Below, one piece after another: positions 8,178 to 17,156 of a stretch of DNA of 33,410 nt. The stretch lies in the NCBI RefSeq assembly GCF_001044235.1, contig NZ_JYNL01000007.1:16889-50298 (forward strand). The letters are read 5' to 3'. This stretch comes from Mycolicibacterium chlorophenolicum. GTDB taxonomy: Bacteria; Actinomycetota; Actinomycetes; Mycobacteriales; Mycobacteriaceae. The first letter of the stretch is position 1; each line of letters opens with the position of its first letter. The notes under the pieces were generated by a model. It was given only the letters and a program-made list of their open reading frames with translations. It was not told the DNA's origin and did no database searches. The position numbers were made by a program, and so were the translations under genes.

Positions 8178-9713
8178 ATGAAGTACACGACCGGGATCGC
8201 GAGATCCGGCCTCATCCTCGCCGCGGTGATCCTGCTCGTCGCCGGGTGCAGCAAGGTGGTGCACGGCCGCGCGATGATCTCGGTGCCGCGACCCGGCTCG
8301 CCGATCCAGTGGACGGCCTGCCACCCCGCCGGCCCGTCGGACCGCTCACGGATTCCGACCGGCGCCGAATGCGGCCTGCTGTCCGTGCCGGTGAACTGGG
8401 ACAACGCCGAGAGCGCTGACGGCGCCGTCGCTCAGATCGCTATCGTGAAGTTCAAGGCCACCGGCGACAAGATCGGCTCCCTGATCGTCAACCCCGGCGG
8501 CCCGGGCGAATCCGGGGTCAACGCCGCCGCCTCGATGATCGCGACGCTGCCCGAAGAACTGCGGCAGCGCTTCGACCTGGTCGGCTTCGACCCGCGCGGC
8601 GTGGCGAACTCCTCACCGGCGGTGTGGTGCAACAGCGACGCCGACAACGACCGGCTGCGCGCCGACAACGTCGTCGCCTACACGCCCGAAGGTGTCGCAC
8701 ACATCGAAAAGCTCACCAAGGAGTTCGTGCAGCGGTGCGTCGACAAGATGGGCAAGGACTTTCTCGCCAACGTCGGAACCACAAGCGTGGTAAGGGATCT
8801 CGATGCGATCCGGCAGGCTCTCGGTGACGAGAAGCTGACCTACCTCGGCTATTCCTACGGCACCCGGATCGGCGCCGGCTATGCCGAGGCGTACCCGGAC
8901 AAGGTCCGCGCGATGATCCTCGACGGCGCCGTCGACCCGAACGCCGATCCGATCGAGGCCGACATCCGCCAGGCCGCCGCGTTCCAGAAGGCCTTCGACG
9001 ACTACGCCGCCGACTGCGGCAAGGACTCCAACTGCCCGCTGGGCACCGACCCGGCCAAGGCGGTGGAGGTCTACCAGTCCCTGGTGTGGCCGCTGGTGGA
9101 GAAGCCGGCGCAAACCGCCGACCCCCGCGGCCTGAGCTACTCCGACGCCGTGGTGGGCACCATCCTGCCGCTGTACTCGCCGAACCTGTGGCGGCACCTG
9201 ACGCAGGCGCTCACCGAGATCAAACAGGGCCGCGGCGACACCATGCTGTCGCTGGCCGACCTGTACATGGGCCGCGACGCCCAGGGGCACTACAACAACT
9301 CCACCGACGTGCGCGTCGCGGTCAACTGTGTCGACAAGCCGGCGATCACCGACCGGGCCACGCTGGTCGATCAGGACCGCCGGATGCGGGAGGTGGCGCC
9401 GTTCATGAGCTACGGCGACTTCACCGGCTTCGCGCCGCTGGGCACCTGCGCGATGTGGCCCGTGCCGCCCACCAGCGAACGGCACGAGATCAAGGCGACC
9501 GGGCTACCGCCGATCCTGGTGGTCTCCACCACCAACGATCCCGCCACGCCGTATCAGGCCGGTGTCGACCTGGCCAAGCAGCTCGGCGGCACCCTGCTCA
9601 CCTTCGACGGCACCCAGCACACCGTCGCACTGCAGGGCGACGCCTGCGTCGACGACATCGCGACCCGCTACCTGGTCGACGTGACGGTGCCGCCGCCGGA
9701 CACCCGATGCTGA
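8178..9713 (+). CDS. Lipoprotein serine hydrolase of the Hip1/CaeA type (TAP-family alpha/beta hydrolase)
   Basis: A 511-residue cell-envelope hydrolase. A signal sequence with lipobox LVAGC predicts lipidation at Cys24. The alpha/beta-hydrolase core carries NPGGPG (oxyanion loop), the nucleophile in GYSYGT (Ser226), Asp454 in NDPATPYQ and His481 in TQHTV; the Asp-His spacing of 27 equals that reported for M. tuberculosis Hip1 (Ser228, Asp463, His490). Hip1 is a surface serine protease/esterase that cleaves GroEL2 and affects envelope integrity. ATG at 8178 is chosen; ATG at 8160 would add six residues and keep the lipobox. It is followed 62 bases later by a paralogue, as Rv2224c and Rv2223c are paired. 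Confidence is high for the family, less for the substrate. Confidence 0.93.
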   Translation: MKYTTGIARSGLILAAVILLVAGCSKVVHGRAMISVPRPGSPIQWTACHPAGPSDRSRIPTGAECGLLSVPVNWDNAESADGAVAQIAIVKFKATGDKIGSLIVNPGGPGESGVNAAASMIATLPEELRQRFDLVGFDPRGVANSSPAVWCNSDADNDRLRADNVVAYTPEGVAHIEKLTKEFVQRCVDKMGKDFLANVGTTSVVRDLDAIRQALGDEKLTYLGYSYGTRIGAGYAEAYPDKVRAMILDGAVDPNADPIEADIRQAAAFQKAFDDYAADCGKDSNCPLGTDPAKAVEVYQSLVWPLVEKPAQTADPRGLSYSDAVVGTILPLYSPNLWRHLTQALTEIKQGRGDTMLSLADLYMGRDAQGHYNNSTDVRVAVNCVDKPAITDRATLVDQDRRMREVAPFMSYGDFTGFAPLGTCAMWPVPPTSERHEIKATGLPPILVVSTTNDPATPYQAGVDLAKQLGGTLLTFDGTQHTVALQGDACVDDIATRYLVDVTVPPPDTRC

Positions 9714-9785
9714 GCGGGTAACAGCCCGGTCACCGTTGGGTCCCGGGGGAAGCCCCGTGTCCCATCGCATGACAGCATGGTCGCC

Positions 9786-11267
9786 ATGTGGCGGGTGGGA
9801 CGGGCGATTGCGGCTGTGTGCGTGCTGACGGCTGTGCTCTGCCCGCCGGCGCAGGCGGCGCCGACCACGGCGTGGGGCTCGTGCGCGGGCGTCGTCACCG
9901 ACGCGTCGCGGATTCCCGCAGCGCAGTGCACCACCGTGTCGGTACCGGTCGATTACGCGAAACCCGATGGGGCGCAAGCACAATTGGCGGTCATCAAGGT
10001 GCCGGCCAGCGGCAAGCGACTCGGCGCGCTGCTCGTCAACCCGGGCGGCCCCGGCGCGTCGGCCGTCGACACCGTCGCCGACATGGGCGGCGACCTCGCC
10101 GGCTCGCCGATCCTGCAGCAGTTCGACCTGGTCGGTGTCGACCCCCGCGGTGTCGGCCACTCCACCCCGCAGTTGCGCTGCCGCAGCGACGCGCAGTTCG
10201 ACGCCTACCGCACGCAGCCGATGACCGACTACAGCCCCGCCGGCGTCGCCCAGATCGAAGGCATACTGCGGGATTTCGCGGGCGAGTGCCTGACGAACAT
10301 GGGCCCGGACTTCCTGGCCAACATCGGCACCGCCTCGGCGGTGCGGGACATGGACGCGGTGCGCGACGCGCTCGGCGAAGCCCAGATCAACTTCCTCGGC
10401 TTCTCCTACGGCACCCAGCTCGGCGCCGCCTACGCCGACCGCTACCCCGACCGGGTGCGCGCGATGGTTCTCGACGGCGCCGTCGACCCGAGCCTGGACC
10501 CCATCACCGAGAGCGTCAACCAGATGGCGGGTTTCCAGCAGGCGTTCGACAAGTACGCCGCGGACTGCGCCCAGGACGTCGAATGCCCGCTGGGCACCGA
10601 CCCCACCCAGTTCGTCGCCCGCTACCACCAGCTCATCGACCCGCTCGCCGCGCGCCCCGCCGCCACCTCCGACCCGCGCGGGCTCAGCTACCAGGACGCG
10701 TTCACCGGCACCGTCTCCGGGCTGTACTCGCCGCGCTACTGGCCGTACGTGACCAGCGGGCTGCTCGGGCTGGCCCGCGGCACCGACCCCATCGATCTGT
10801 TGCTGCTCGCCGACGACTATCAGCAGCGGGACCGCAACGGGCACTACAGCAACCGGCAGGACGCGTTCACCGCGATCCGCTGCATCGACTCGGCCTATCC
10901 CACCGACCCGGCCGCGTGGGCCGACGCCGACCGGCGCATTCGGGCCGCGGCGCCGTTCTCGGCGTACGGCTCCTTCACCGGGTACGCGCCGCGCGACGTC
11001 TGCGCGCTGTGGCCGGTGCCGCCGACGCCGATCGTCGGTGCGGCCACCTCACCCGGCCCCGGCAAGGTCGTCGTCGTCTCCACCACGGGCGACCCCGCGA
11101 CGCCGTACCAGGCGGGCGTCGATCTGGCCCGCCAGATGAACGCGTCGCTGATCACCTTCGACGGCAGCCAGCACACCGTCGTGTTCAACGGCGACCAGTG
11201 CGTCGACACCTCCGTCGTCAACTTCCTGATCGACTCGGTGCCACCCCCCGCCGGTTTACGGTGCTAG
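9786..11267 (+). CDS. Secreted alpha/beta hydrolase, Hip1 paralogue (Rv2223c-like)
   Basis: A 493-residue exported hydrolase closely related to its upstream neighbour. It has a Sec signal peptide with probable cleavage after AQA (about residue 25) and no lipobox, so the mature protein should be periplasmic or released rather than lipid-anchored. The catalytic set is complete: NPGGPG, GFSYGT (Ser207), GDPATPYQ (Asp436) and SQHTV (His463), again with Asp and His 27 apart. The start is ATG at 9786 or, three codons earlier, at 9777; neither has a good Shine-Dalgarno. A second long frame shifted by one base (9788-11278) is a shadow. It corresponds to Rv2223c, placed between hip1 and glnA2. Confidence 0.92.
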   Translation: MWRVGRAIAAVCVLTAVLCPPAQAAPTTAWGSCAGVVTDASRIPAAQCTTVSVPVDYAKPDGAQAQLAVIKVPASGKRLGALLVNPGGPGASAVDTVADMGGDLAGSPILQQFDLVGVDPRGVGHSTPQLRCRSDAQFDAYRTQPMTDYSPAGVAQIEGILRDFAGECLTNMGPDFLANIGTASAVRDMDAVRDALGEAQINFLGFSYGTQLGAAYADRYPDRVRAMVLDGAVDPSLDPITESVNQMAGFQQAFDKYAADCAQDVECPLGTDPTQFVARYHQLIDPLAARPAATSDPRGLSYQDAFTGTVSGLYSPRYWPYVTSGLLGLARGTDPIDLLLLADDYQQRDRNGHYSNRQDAFTAIRCIDSAYPTDPAAWADADRRIRAAAPFSAYGSFTGYAPRDVCALWPVPPTPIVGAATSPGPGKVVVVSTTGDPATPYQAGVDLARQMNASLITFDGSQHTVVFNGDQCVDTSVVNFLIDSVPPPAGLRC

Positions 11268-11274
11268 CAGCGCT

Positions 11275-11290
11275 GTAACACAGAATTAAC
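11275..11290 (+). promoter_or_regulatory. Possible GlnR half-operator upstream of glnA2
   Basis: GTAAC (11275-11279), six bases, then TTAAC (11286-11290) resembles one gTnAC-n6-GaAAC unit of the actinobacterial GlnR box. It lies 22-38 bases before glnA2. Only two of four boxes are evident and the second deviates from consensus, so the evidence is moderate. Confidence 0.4.
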
Positions 11291-11300
11291 AGGCGGAACC

Positions 11301-11306
11301 TACGCT
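11301..11306 (+). promoter_or_regulatory. Leaderless -10 box (TACGCT) of glnA2
   Basis: TACGCT ends six bases before ATG at 11313. No Shine-Dalgarno precedes the ATG. The possible GlnR half-site lies immediately upstream, over the -35 region. Confidence 0.6.
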
Positions 11307-11312
11307 TCGGGC

Positions 11313-12653
11313 ATGGATCGGCAGAAGGAATTCGTGCTGCGCACGCTGGAGGAACGCGACATCCGTTTCGTCCGGCTGTGGTTCACCGATGTGCTCGGAT
11401 ACCTGAAGTCGGTCGCGATCGCGCCCGCCGAATTGGAGGGCGCCTTCGAGGAGGGCATCGGCTTCGACGGCTCGTCGATCGAGGGCTTCGCGCGCGTCTC
11501 CGAGGCCGACATGGTCGCCCGGCCCGACCCGTCGACCTTCCAGGTGCTGCCGTGGACGTCCAGCGCCGGTGATCACCACTCGGCCCGCATGTTCTGCGAC
11601 ATCACCATGCCCGACGGCTCGCCGTCGTGGGCCGACTCCCGGCACGTGCTGCGCCGCCAGCTGTCCAAGGCCAGCGATCTGGGCTTCTCCTGCTACGTGC
11701 ACCCCGAGATCGAGTTCTTCCTCCTCAAGCCCGGCCCCGACGACGGCACCCCGCCGGTGCCCGCCGACAACGGCGGCTACTTCGACCAGGCCGTGCACGA
11801 CGCCGCGCCGAACTTCCGCCGCCACGCCATCGACGCGCTCGAGCAGATGGGCATCTCGGTGGAGTTCAGCCATCACGAGGGCGCACCCGGCCAGCAGGAG
11901 ATCGACCTGCGCTACGCCGACGCCCTGTCGATGGCCGACAACGTGATGACGTTCCGCTATGTGGTCAAGGAGGTGGCGCTCGCCGACGGCGTGCGCGCCT
12001 CGTTCATGCCCAAGCCGTTCGCCGAACACCCCGGCTCGGCGATGCACACGCACATGAGCCTGTTCGAGGGCGAGACCAACGCCTTCCACAGCGCCGACGA
12101 TCCGCAGCAACTCTCCGACATCGGGAAGTCGTTCATCGCAGGCATTCTCGAGCACGCGCAGGAGATCAGCGCCGTCACCAACCAGTGGGTGAACTCCTAC
12201 AAGCGGCTCGTGCACGGCGGCGAGGCGCCCACGGCCGCGTCGTGGGGGGCGGCGAACCGCTCGGCGCTGGTGCGGGTTCCGATGTACACCCCGCACAAGG
12301 CGTCGTCTCGGCGGGTCGAGGTGCGCAGCCCCGACTCGGCGTGCAACCCGTACCTGACCTTCGCGGTGCTGCTCGCCGCGGGCCTGCGCGGAATCGAGAA
12401 GAACTACGTGCTCGGACCGCAGGCCGAGGACAACGTGTGGAGCCTGACCCCCGAAGAGCGACGGGCCATGGGATACAAGGAGCTGCCCGGCAGTCTCGGC
12501 GTGGCGCTGACCCAGATGGAGGACTCCGAACTGGTCGCCGAGGCGCTCGGCGAGCACGTCTTCGACTTCTTCCTGCGCAACAAGCGCGCCGAGTGGGAGA
12601 ACTACCGCAGCCACGTCACGCCTTTCGAGCTGAAGAACTACCTGTCGTTGTAG
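11313..12653 (+). CDS. glnA2: Type I glutamine synthetase family protein GlnA2 (non-adenylylated type)
   Basis: A 446-residue GSI-type enzyme, the same length as M. tuberculosis GlnA2 (Rv2222c). Family motifs include FDGSSIEGF, the metal site HPEIEFFLL, a [11 protein letters not shown] block in the ATP-binding region and the NRSALVRVP loop. In the place where GlnA1 has the GlnE-modified tyrosine (DLYELPPEE), this protein reads NVWSLTPEE, so the acceptor Tyr is missing. Such enzymes ligate ammonia or an amine to glutamate; a Streptomyces homologue also named GlnA2 has been reported as a gamma-glutamylpolyamine synthetase, so polyamine rather than ammonia may be the real substrate. That is inference. 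glnE starts 29 bases downstream from its own promoter. Confidence 0.93.
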   Translation: MDRQKEFVLRTLEERDIRFVRLWFTDVLGYLKSVAIAPAELEGAFEEGIGFDGSSIEGFARVSEADMVARPDPSTFQVLPWTSSAGDHHSARMFCDITMPDGSPSWADSRHVLRRQLSKASDLGFSCYVHPEIEFFLLKPGPDDGTPPVPADNGGYFDQAVHDAAPNFRRHAIDALEQMGISVEFSHHEGAPGQQEIDLRYADALSMADNVMTFRYVVKEVALADGVRASFMPKPFAEHPGSAMHTHMSLFEGETNAFHSADDPQQLSDIGKSFIAGILEHAQEISAVTNQWVNSYKRLVHGGEAPTAASWGAANRSALVRVPMYTPHKASSRRVEVRSPDSACNPYLTFAVLLAAGLRGIEKNYVLGPQAEDNVWSLTPEERRAMGYKELPGSLGVALTQMEDSELVAEALGEHVFDFFLRNKRAEWENYRSHVTPFELKNYLSL

Positions 12654-12669
12654 AGCCGACCGGCTCGGC

Positions 12670-12675
12670 TAGATT
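12670..12675 (+). promoter_or_regulatory. Leaderless -10 box (TAGATT) of glnE
   Basis: TAGATT sits in the 29-base gap after glnA2, seven bases before ATG at 12683. glnE can thus be transcribed without glnA2 as well as by read-through. Confidence 0.6.
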
Positions 12676-12682
12676 CACCGGT

Positions 12683-15658
12683 ATGGCCAAGCCCGCGACG
12701 CAGCGTCCCAAGCTGCCCGGCGTCGGGCGACTCGGCCTCGTCGAGCCGACGGCGCAGGCCGACCTCGAGCAGCTGGGCTGGAACACCGACGCCCACGTCG
12801 AGCTTCTGTGGTCGCTGTCGCGGGCCCCCGACGCCGACACGGCGCTGCGTGCCGTGGTCCGGCTCGCCGAGGCACTCGGCACCGAGTGGGACGAGCTCAA
12901 CGGCGCCCTGCTCAAGGACCGCGGTCTGCGCGGCCGGTTGTTCGCCGCACTGGGCTCGTCACTGGCGCTCGGCGACCACCTCGTCGCCCACCCGCAGTCC
13001 TGGCATCTGCTCGCAGGCCGGGTGAGGTTGCCCACGCCCGCGGAGCTCGCGCAGATGTTCGCCGAGATCGCCGAAAACGTCAGCGGCACAATCGCTGCCG
13101 CCCCCGAGCTGCGCACCCTGTACCGGGACCGGCTGCTGGTGCTCGCCGCTCTCGACGTCGCACCCACCGTCGAGAACGAGCCGGTGCTGCCGTTCACGGT
13201 CGTGGGGGAGCACCTCTCCGACCTCGCCGACGCCGCGCTGCACGCGGCACTGACCGTCAGCATCCGCGCGGTGTGCGGGGACAAGAACGACGAGCCGCCG
13301 GCGCTCGCCGTGATCGCGATGGGCAAGTGCGGCGCCCGGGAACTCAACTACGTCAGCGATGTCGACGTCATCTTCGTCACCGACGACGGGTCGCACAGCC
13401 GGCTGGCGCTGGCCACCCGGATCGCCGGAGAGATGATGCGGCTGGCCTCCGACGCGTTCTTCGAAGTGGACGCCGCGCTGCGCCCCGAGGGCAAGCAGGG
13501 TCCGCTGGTGCGCACGCTGGACTCCCACGTCGCCTACTACGAGCGGTGGGCCAAGACCTGGGAGTTCCAGGCCCTGTTGAAAGCGCGCCCGGCCGCCGGC
13601 GACGCCGACCTCGGGCGCCGCTACATCGACGCGCTCATGCCCATGGTGTGGACCGCCTGCGAGCGGGAGGATTTCGTCGCCGACGTGCAGGCGATGCGCC
13701 GCCGGGTGGTCGAACTGGTGCCCGCCGGCGTGCGGTCGCGCGAACTGAAGCTGGGCACCGGCGGGCTGCGCGACGTCGAGTTCGCCGTCCAACTCCTGCA
13801 GTTGGTGCACGGGCGCGTCGACGAGTCGCTGCATGTCGCGTCGACCGTGAACGCCCTCGCCGCTCTGGGCGACGGCGGCTACATCGGGCGCGACGACGCG
13901 GCCAACATGACCGCGTCGTACGAGTTCCTGCGGCTGCTCGAACACCGGCTGCAGCTGCAACGCCTCAAGCGCACCCACCTGCTCCCCGAGGACGACGACG
14001 ACGAGGCGATGCGCTGGCTCGCGCGCGCCGCGCACATCCGGCCCGACGGTCGCCACGACGCGCTGGGGGTGCTGCGCGAGGAGCTCAAACGTCAGAGCCA
14101 CCGGGTGTCGCGGCTGCACGCCAAGCTGTTCTACCAACCGCTGCTCGAATCGGTGGGCCAGACCGCGCTCGGCCTCGGCATGAGCGCCGAATCCGCCGAA
14201 CGTCAGCTCGCCGCACTGGGATACGAGGGCCCGCAGAGCGCACTGACCCATCTGGCCGCCCTGACCTCGAGCAGCGGGCGCCGCGGCCGGGTGCAGCAGG
14301 TGCTGTTGCCGACGCTGCTCGACTGGCTGTCCGACACCCCCGACCCCGACGCGGGCCTGCTCAACTACCGCAGGATCAGCGATGAATTGGCCGAGCAGCG
14401 TTGGTATCTGGCGACGCTGCGCGACGAGGGCGCGGTGGCCAAGCGGTTGATGCACGTGCTGGGCACCTCGGCGTACGTGCCCGAGCTGCTGATGCGTGCG
14501 CCCGAGGTCATCCAGCTGTACGCCGACGGACCCAACGGGCCGAAGCTGTGCGACGTCGACACCGACGGCGTGGCGGGCTCGCTGGTGGCCTCGGCGGCCC
14601 GGCACAGCGACCCGACCCGGGCGATCGCGGCGGCGCGCTCCCTGCGGCGGCGCGAGCTGGCCCGCATCGCGTCGGCCGACCTGCTCGGCATGCTCGAGGT
14701 CACCGAGGTGTGCGCACAGCTGACGTCGATGTGGGTGGCGGTGCTTCAGGCCGCCCTGGACGCCGTGATCCGCGCCAACACCCCGAAGCAGGGGCCGCCC
14801 GCACGCATCGCGGTGATCGGGATGGGCCGGCTCGGCGGGCGGGAACTCGGCTACGGCTCCGACGCCGACGTCATGTTCGTCTGCGAGCCGCACGACGGCG
14901 TCGAGGAATCCGTCGCGGTGAAGTGGTCGGTGACCGTCGCCGAACAGGTCCGCGCGCGGCTGGGCACCCCGGGTGCGGATCCGCCGCTGGAGGTCGACAT
15001 CAACCTGCGCCCCGAGGGCCGGCAAGGCCCGCTGGTGCGCACGCTGGCGTCCTATGAGGCGTACTACGCGCAGTGGGCGCAACCGTGGGAGGTGCAGGCG
15101 CTGCTGCGCGCGCACCGGGTGGCCGGCGATCTCGAACTGGGCGAACGCTTCCTGCTGATGATCGACAAGACGCGCTACCCGGCGGGCGGGGTCTCCGCGC
15201 AGACCGTGCAGGAGATCCGGCGGATCAAGGCGCGGGTCGACGCGGAGAGGCTGCCGCGCGGCGCCGACCCGAACACCCACACCAAGCTGGGCCGCGGTGG
15301 GCTGGCCGACATCGAATGGACGGTGCAGCTGCTGCAGCTGCGCTTCGCGGACAAGATCCCGGCACTGCACACCACCTCGACACTGGACACGCTCAACGCG
15401 ATCGGGGCGGCCGAGCTGATCGCCGAGGGGGACATCGAACTGCTGCGTGAGGCGTGGCTGACGGCGACGCGCGCGCGCAACGCGCTGGTGCTGGTGCGCG
15501 GCAAGCCCACCGATCAGCTGCCGGGCCCGGGCAAGCTGCTCAACGCCGTCGCGGTGGCGGCGGGCTGGCCCGACGGGGACGGGGGAGAGTTCCTGGACAA
15601 CTATCTGCGGGTGACGCGACGTGCGAAAGCCGTGGTGCGCAAAGTGTTTGGAGGATAA
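12683..15658 (+). CDS. glnE: Bifunctional glutamine synthetase adenylyltransferase/adenylyl-removing enzyme
   Basis: A 991-residue cytosolic regulator that adds AMP to, and removes it from, the conserved tyrosine of glutamine synthetase according to nitrogen status. Two nucleotidyltransferase domains are visible: an N-terminal one with [19 protein letters not shown] (from about residue 212) and a C-terminal one with [20 protein letters not shown] (from about residue 712). Each is followed by an [17 protein letters not shown] block and a helical domain with GGLRDVEF or GGLADIEW. Length agrees with the roughly 994 residues of the M. tuberculosis protein. The start at 12683 is fixed by the leaderless -10; a much longer open frame from 11627 only reflects an open frame inside glnA2. 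Its target here is GlnA1. Confidence 0.96.
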   Translation: MAKPATQRPKLPGVGRLGLVEPTAQADLEQLGWNTDAHVELLWSLSRAPDADTALRAVVRLAEALGTEWDELNGALLKDRGLRGRLFAALGSSLALGDHLVAHPQSWHLLAGRVRLPTPAELAQMFAEIAENVSGTIAAAPELRTLYRDRLLVLAALDVAPTVENEPVLPFTVVGEHLSDLADAALHAALTVSIRAVCGDKNDEPPALAVIAMGKCGARELNYVSDVDVIFVTDDGSHSRLALATRIAGEMMRLASDAFFEVDAALRPEGKQGPLVRTLDSHVAYYERWAKTWEFQALLKARPAAGDADLGRRYIDALMPMVWTACEREDFVADVQAMRRRVVELVPAGVRSRELKLGTGGLRDVEFAVQLLQLVHGRVDESLHVASTVNALAALGDGGYIGRDDAANMTASYEFLRLLEHRLQLQRLKRTHLLPEDDDDEAMRWLARAAHIRPDGRHDALGVLREELKRQSHRVSRLHAKLFYQPLLESVGQTALGLGMSAESAERQLAALGYEGPQSALTHLAALTSSSGRRGRVQQVLLPTLLDWLSDTPDPDAGLLNYRRISDELAEQRWYLATLRDEGAVAKRLMHVLGTSAYVPELLMRAPEVIQLYADGPNGPKLCDVDTDGVAGSLVASAARHSDPTRAIAAARSLRRRELARIASADLLGMLEVTEVCAQLTSMWVAVLQAALDAVIRANTPKQGPPARIAVIGMGRLGGRELGYGSDADVMFVCEPHDGVEESVAVKWSVTVAEQVRARLGTPGADPPLEVDINLRPEGRQGPLVRTLASYEAYYAQWAQPWEVQALLRAHRVAGDLELGERFLLMIDKTRYPAGGVSAQTVQEIRRIKARVDAERLPRGADPNTHTKLGRGGLADIEWTVQLLQLRFADKIPALHTTSTLDTLNAIGAAELIAEGDIELLREAWLTATRARNALVLVRGKPTDQLPGPGKLLNAVAVAAGWPDGDGGEFLDNYLRVTRRAKAVVRKVFGG

Positions 15659-16288
15659 GTGGAATTCACGTTCGACGTGATCAGCGCCGAGGACTTCGAG
15701 CGGCAGCGCCGGGTCTACGAGCCGTTGACCGACGCGCTGCGCACGCTCATCGACGTCGGGATCCACACCGAGGTCGACGACGCGACGGTGCTGCTGGCGC
15801 TCGAACACCTCGAGGAGGCCACGGCGCTGCTGGAGCAGCGCACGCGGTCGGGCCGGTCCACGCTGCGCCACGCCGACAGCAACCGGGCCGTGGCGTGGGC
15901 GAATCCTGCCGTGGGACTGCGTAATGCGATCGCACCACCGATGGTCGTCGAACACGAGCCCGACGGCAGCTGCTGGAGCGAGTTCACCCTGGGGCCCGCC
16001 TACGAGGGCCCTCCGGGATGGGTGCACGGCGGCATCTGCGCGCTGGTGCTGGACCACATCCTCGGCGAGGTGGCCAGCGAGGGGCTGAACCTGCCGAAGT
16101 TCACCGGAACCATCAGCCTGCGCTACCGGCGCGGCACCCATCTGGGGCCGGTGCGCGCCGAGGCGTTCGTGGAGCGCAGCGAGGGCGCCAAGACCTTCGC
16201 GCGCGGTCACCTCAAGGACGCCGACGGGGTGACCGTCGAGGCCGAAGGGGTGTTCATAATGCCCGCGTGGGCGCGGGACGCCGGCTGA
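15659..16288 (+). CDS. Hotdog-fold (PaaI/4HBT-type) acyl-CoA thioesterase
   Basis: A 209-residue protein with a helical N-terminal stretch of about 70 residues containing HLEEATALLEQRT and a C-terminal hotdog domain. The domain carries the family signature GWVHGGICALVLDHILG (HGG plus a downstream Asp) and a strand TISLRYRRGTHLGPV. Such enzymes hydrolyse acyl- or aryl-CoA thioesters; the substrate cannot be told. It starts with GTG immediately after the glnE stop codon (15656-15658), and the GGAGG at the end of glnE serves as its Shine-Dalgarno, so translation is coupled to glnE. The next gene starts seven bases after its stop. M. tuberculosis glnE lacks this neighbour. Confidence 0.85.
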   Translation: MEFTFDVISAEDFERQRRVYEPLTDALRTLIDVGIHTEVDDATVLLALEHLEEATALLEQRTRSGRSTLRHADSNRAVAWANPAVGLRNAIAPPMVVEHEPDGSCWSEFTLGPAYEGPPGWVHGGICALVLDHILGEVASEGLNLPKFTGTISLRYRRGTHLGPVRAEAFVERSEGAKTFARGHLKDADGVTVEAEGVFIMPAWARDAG

Positions 16289-16295
16289 GCGCCCT

Positions 16296-17156
16296 GTGAG
16301 GGTCTACGTCTCCACAGCATTCCTGGACACCCGGCAGGCGATCGAGATCGCCCGCGCCGCAGACGAGCTCGGCTACGACGGGATCGCGATTCCCGACCAC
16401 GTCGTCAACCTCGAGACCCTGCAGACGCCGTATCCGTACACCAAGGACGGCAGCAGGCGCTGGCAGGCGTTCACCGACTGGCCGGATCCGTGGGTGATGA
16501 TCGGCGCGATCGCGCTGGTGACCACCCGGCTGCGCTTCGTCACCACCGTCTATCTGCCCGCGATGCGCGACCCCTACTCGGCGGCGAAATCCATCGGGAC
16601 GGCCGCGGTCCTGGCCGGCGGCCGGCTCGAACTCGGCGTCGGGGTGGGCTGGTGCCGCGAGGAGTTCGAACTGCTGGGGCAGCAGTTCGAGAAGCGCGGC
16701 AAGCGCACCGACGAGATGCTGGCGCTGATGAAGCAGCTGTGGGCGCCGGGCTGGACCGAGTTCTCCGGAGACTTCTACACCGCGCCGCGGATGGAGATGG
16801 AGCCGACGCCGCCGCCGATACCCGTCTACGTCGGCGGGCTGTCGGACATCGCGCTGCGCCGGGCCGCCCGCCACGACGGCTGGATCGGCGACCTGATCAG
16901 CACCGAGCAGGCCCTCGAACGGATCGCCACGCTGCGCAGTCTCCGGTCCGACAAGGGTTTGGACATGCAGGGTTTCGAGGTGATCACGCCGCTGACCGAC
17001 GCGTTCACCCCGGAGCACTACGCACGGGCGGAAGCCGGCGGCATCACCGGCATCGTCACGATGCCGTGGATGTTCTACGGCGGCCCCGACGCGACGCTCG
17101 AGCAGAAGATCGACGGCATGCGCCGATTCCGCACGGACATGGCGCTAGAGGGCTGA
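16296..17156 (+). CDS. Luciferase-like (probably F420-dependent) oxidoreductase
   Basis: A 286-residue protein with the luciferase-like monooxygenase TIM-barrel pattern: ARAADELGYDGIAIPDHV near the start, RLRFVTTVYLPAMRDP, GRLELGVGVGWCREEF, then PVYVGGLSDIALRRAARHDGWIGD. In mycobacteria most relatives of this sequence type use coenzyme F420 rather than FMN, so an F420-dependent oxidoreductase is likely; the substrate is unknown. It begins with GTG seven bases after the thioesterase stop, without a clear Shine-Dalgarno, and so belongs to the glnE-thioesterase transcription unit. Its 3' end overlaps the convergent repeat-protein gene by twelve bases. Confidence 0.87.
   Translation: MRVYVSTAFLDTRQAIEIARAADELGYDGIAIPDHVVNLETLQTPYPYTKDGSRRWQAFTDWPDPWVMIGAIALVTTRLRFVTTVYLPAMRDPYSAAKSIGTAAVLAGGRLELGVGVGWCREEFELLGQQFEKRGKRTDEMLALMKQLWAPGWTEFSGDFYTAPRMEMEPTPPPIPVYVGGLSDIALRRAARHDGWIGDLISTEQALERIATLRSLRSDKGLDMQGFEVITPLTDAFTPEHYARAEAGGITGIVTMPWMFYGGPDATLEQKIDGMRRFRTDMALEG

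Noticed and set aside
7064..8419. A 451-codon frame overlapping the WS/DGAT and Hip1-type genes, rich in Arg.
   Set aside because: It is a same-strand shadow in a different frame, without domains.
9788..11278. A 496-codon frame two bases out of register with the second Hip1-type gene.
   Set aside because: The frame translates to Arg/Pro-rich sequence without motifs, while the chosen frame has the whole catalytic set.
11627..12682. A 352-codon N-terminal extension of glnE inside glnA2.
   Set aside because: It is an out-of-frame overlap with glnA2. The glnE start at 12683 has a leaderless -10, and the resulting length matches GlnE.
12959..16210. A 1083-codon open frame on the minus strand across glnE and the thioesterase gene.
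   Set aside because: It is antisense to two clearly identified genes and its composition (rich in Arg, Gln, His, Val, Gly) is the usual mirror of high-GC codon bias.
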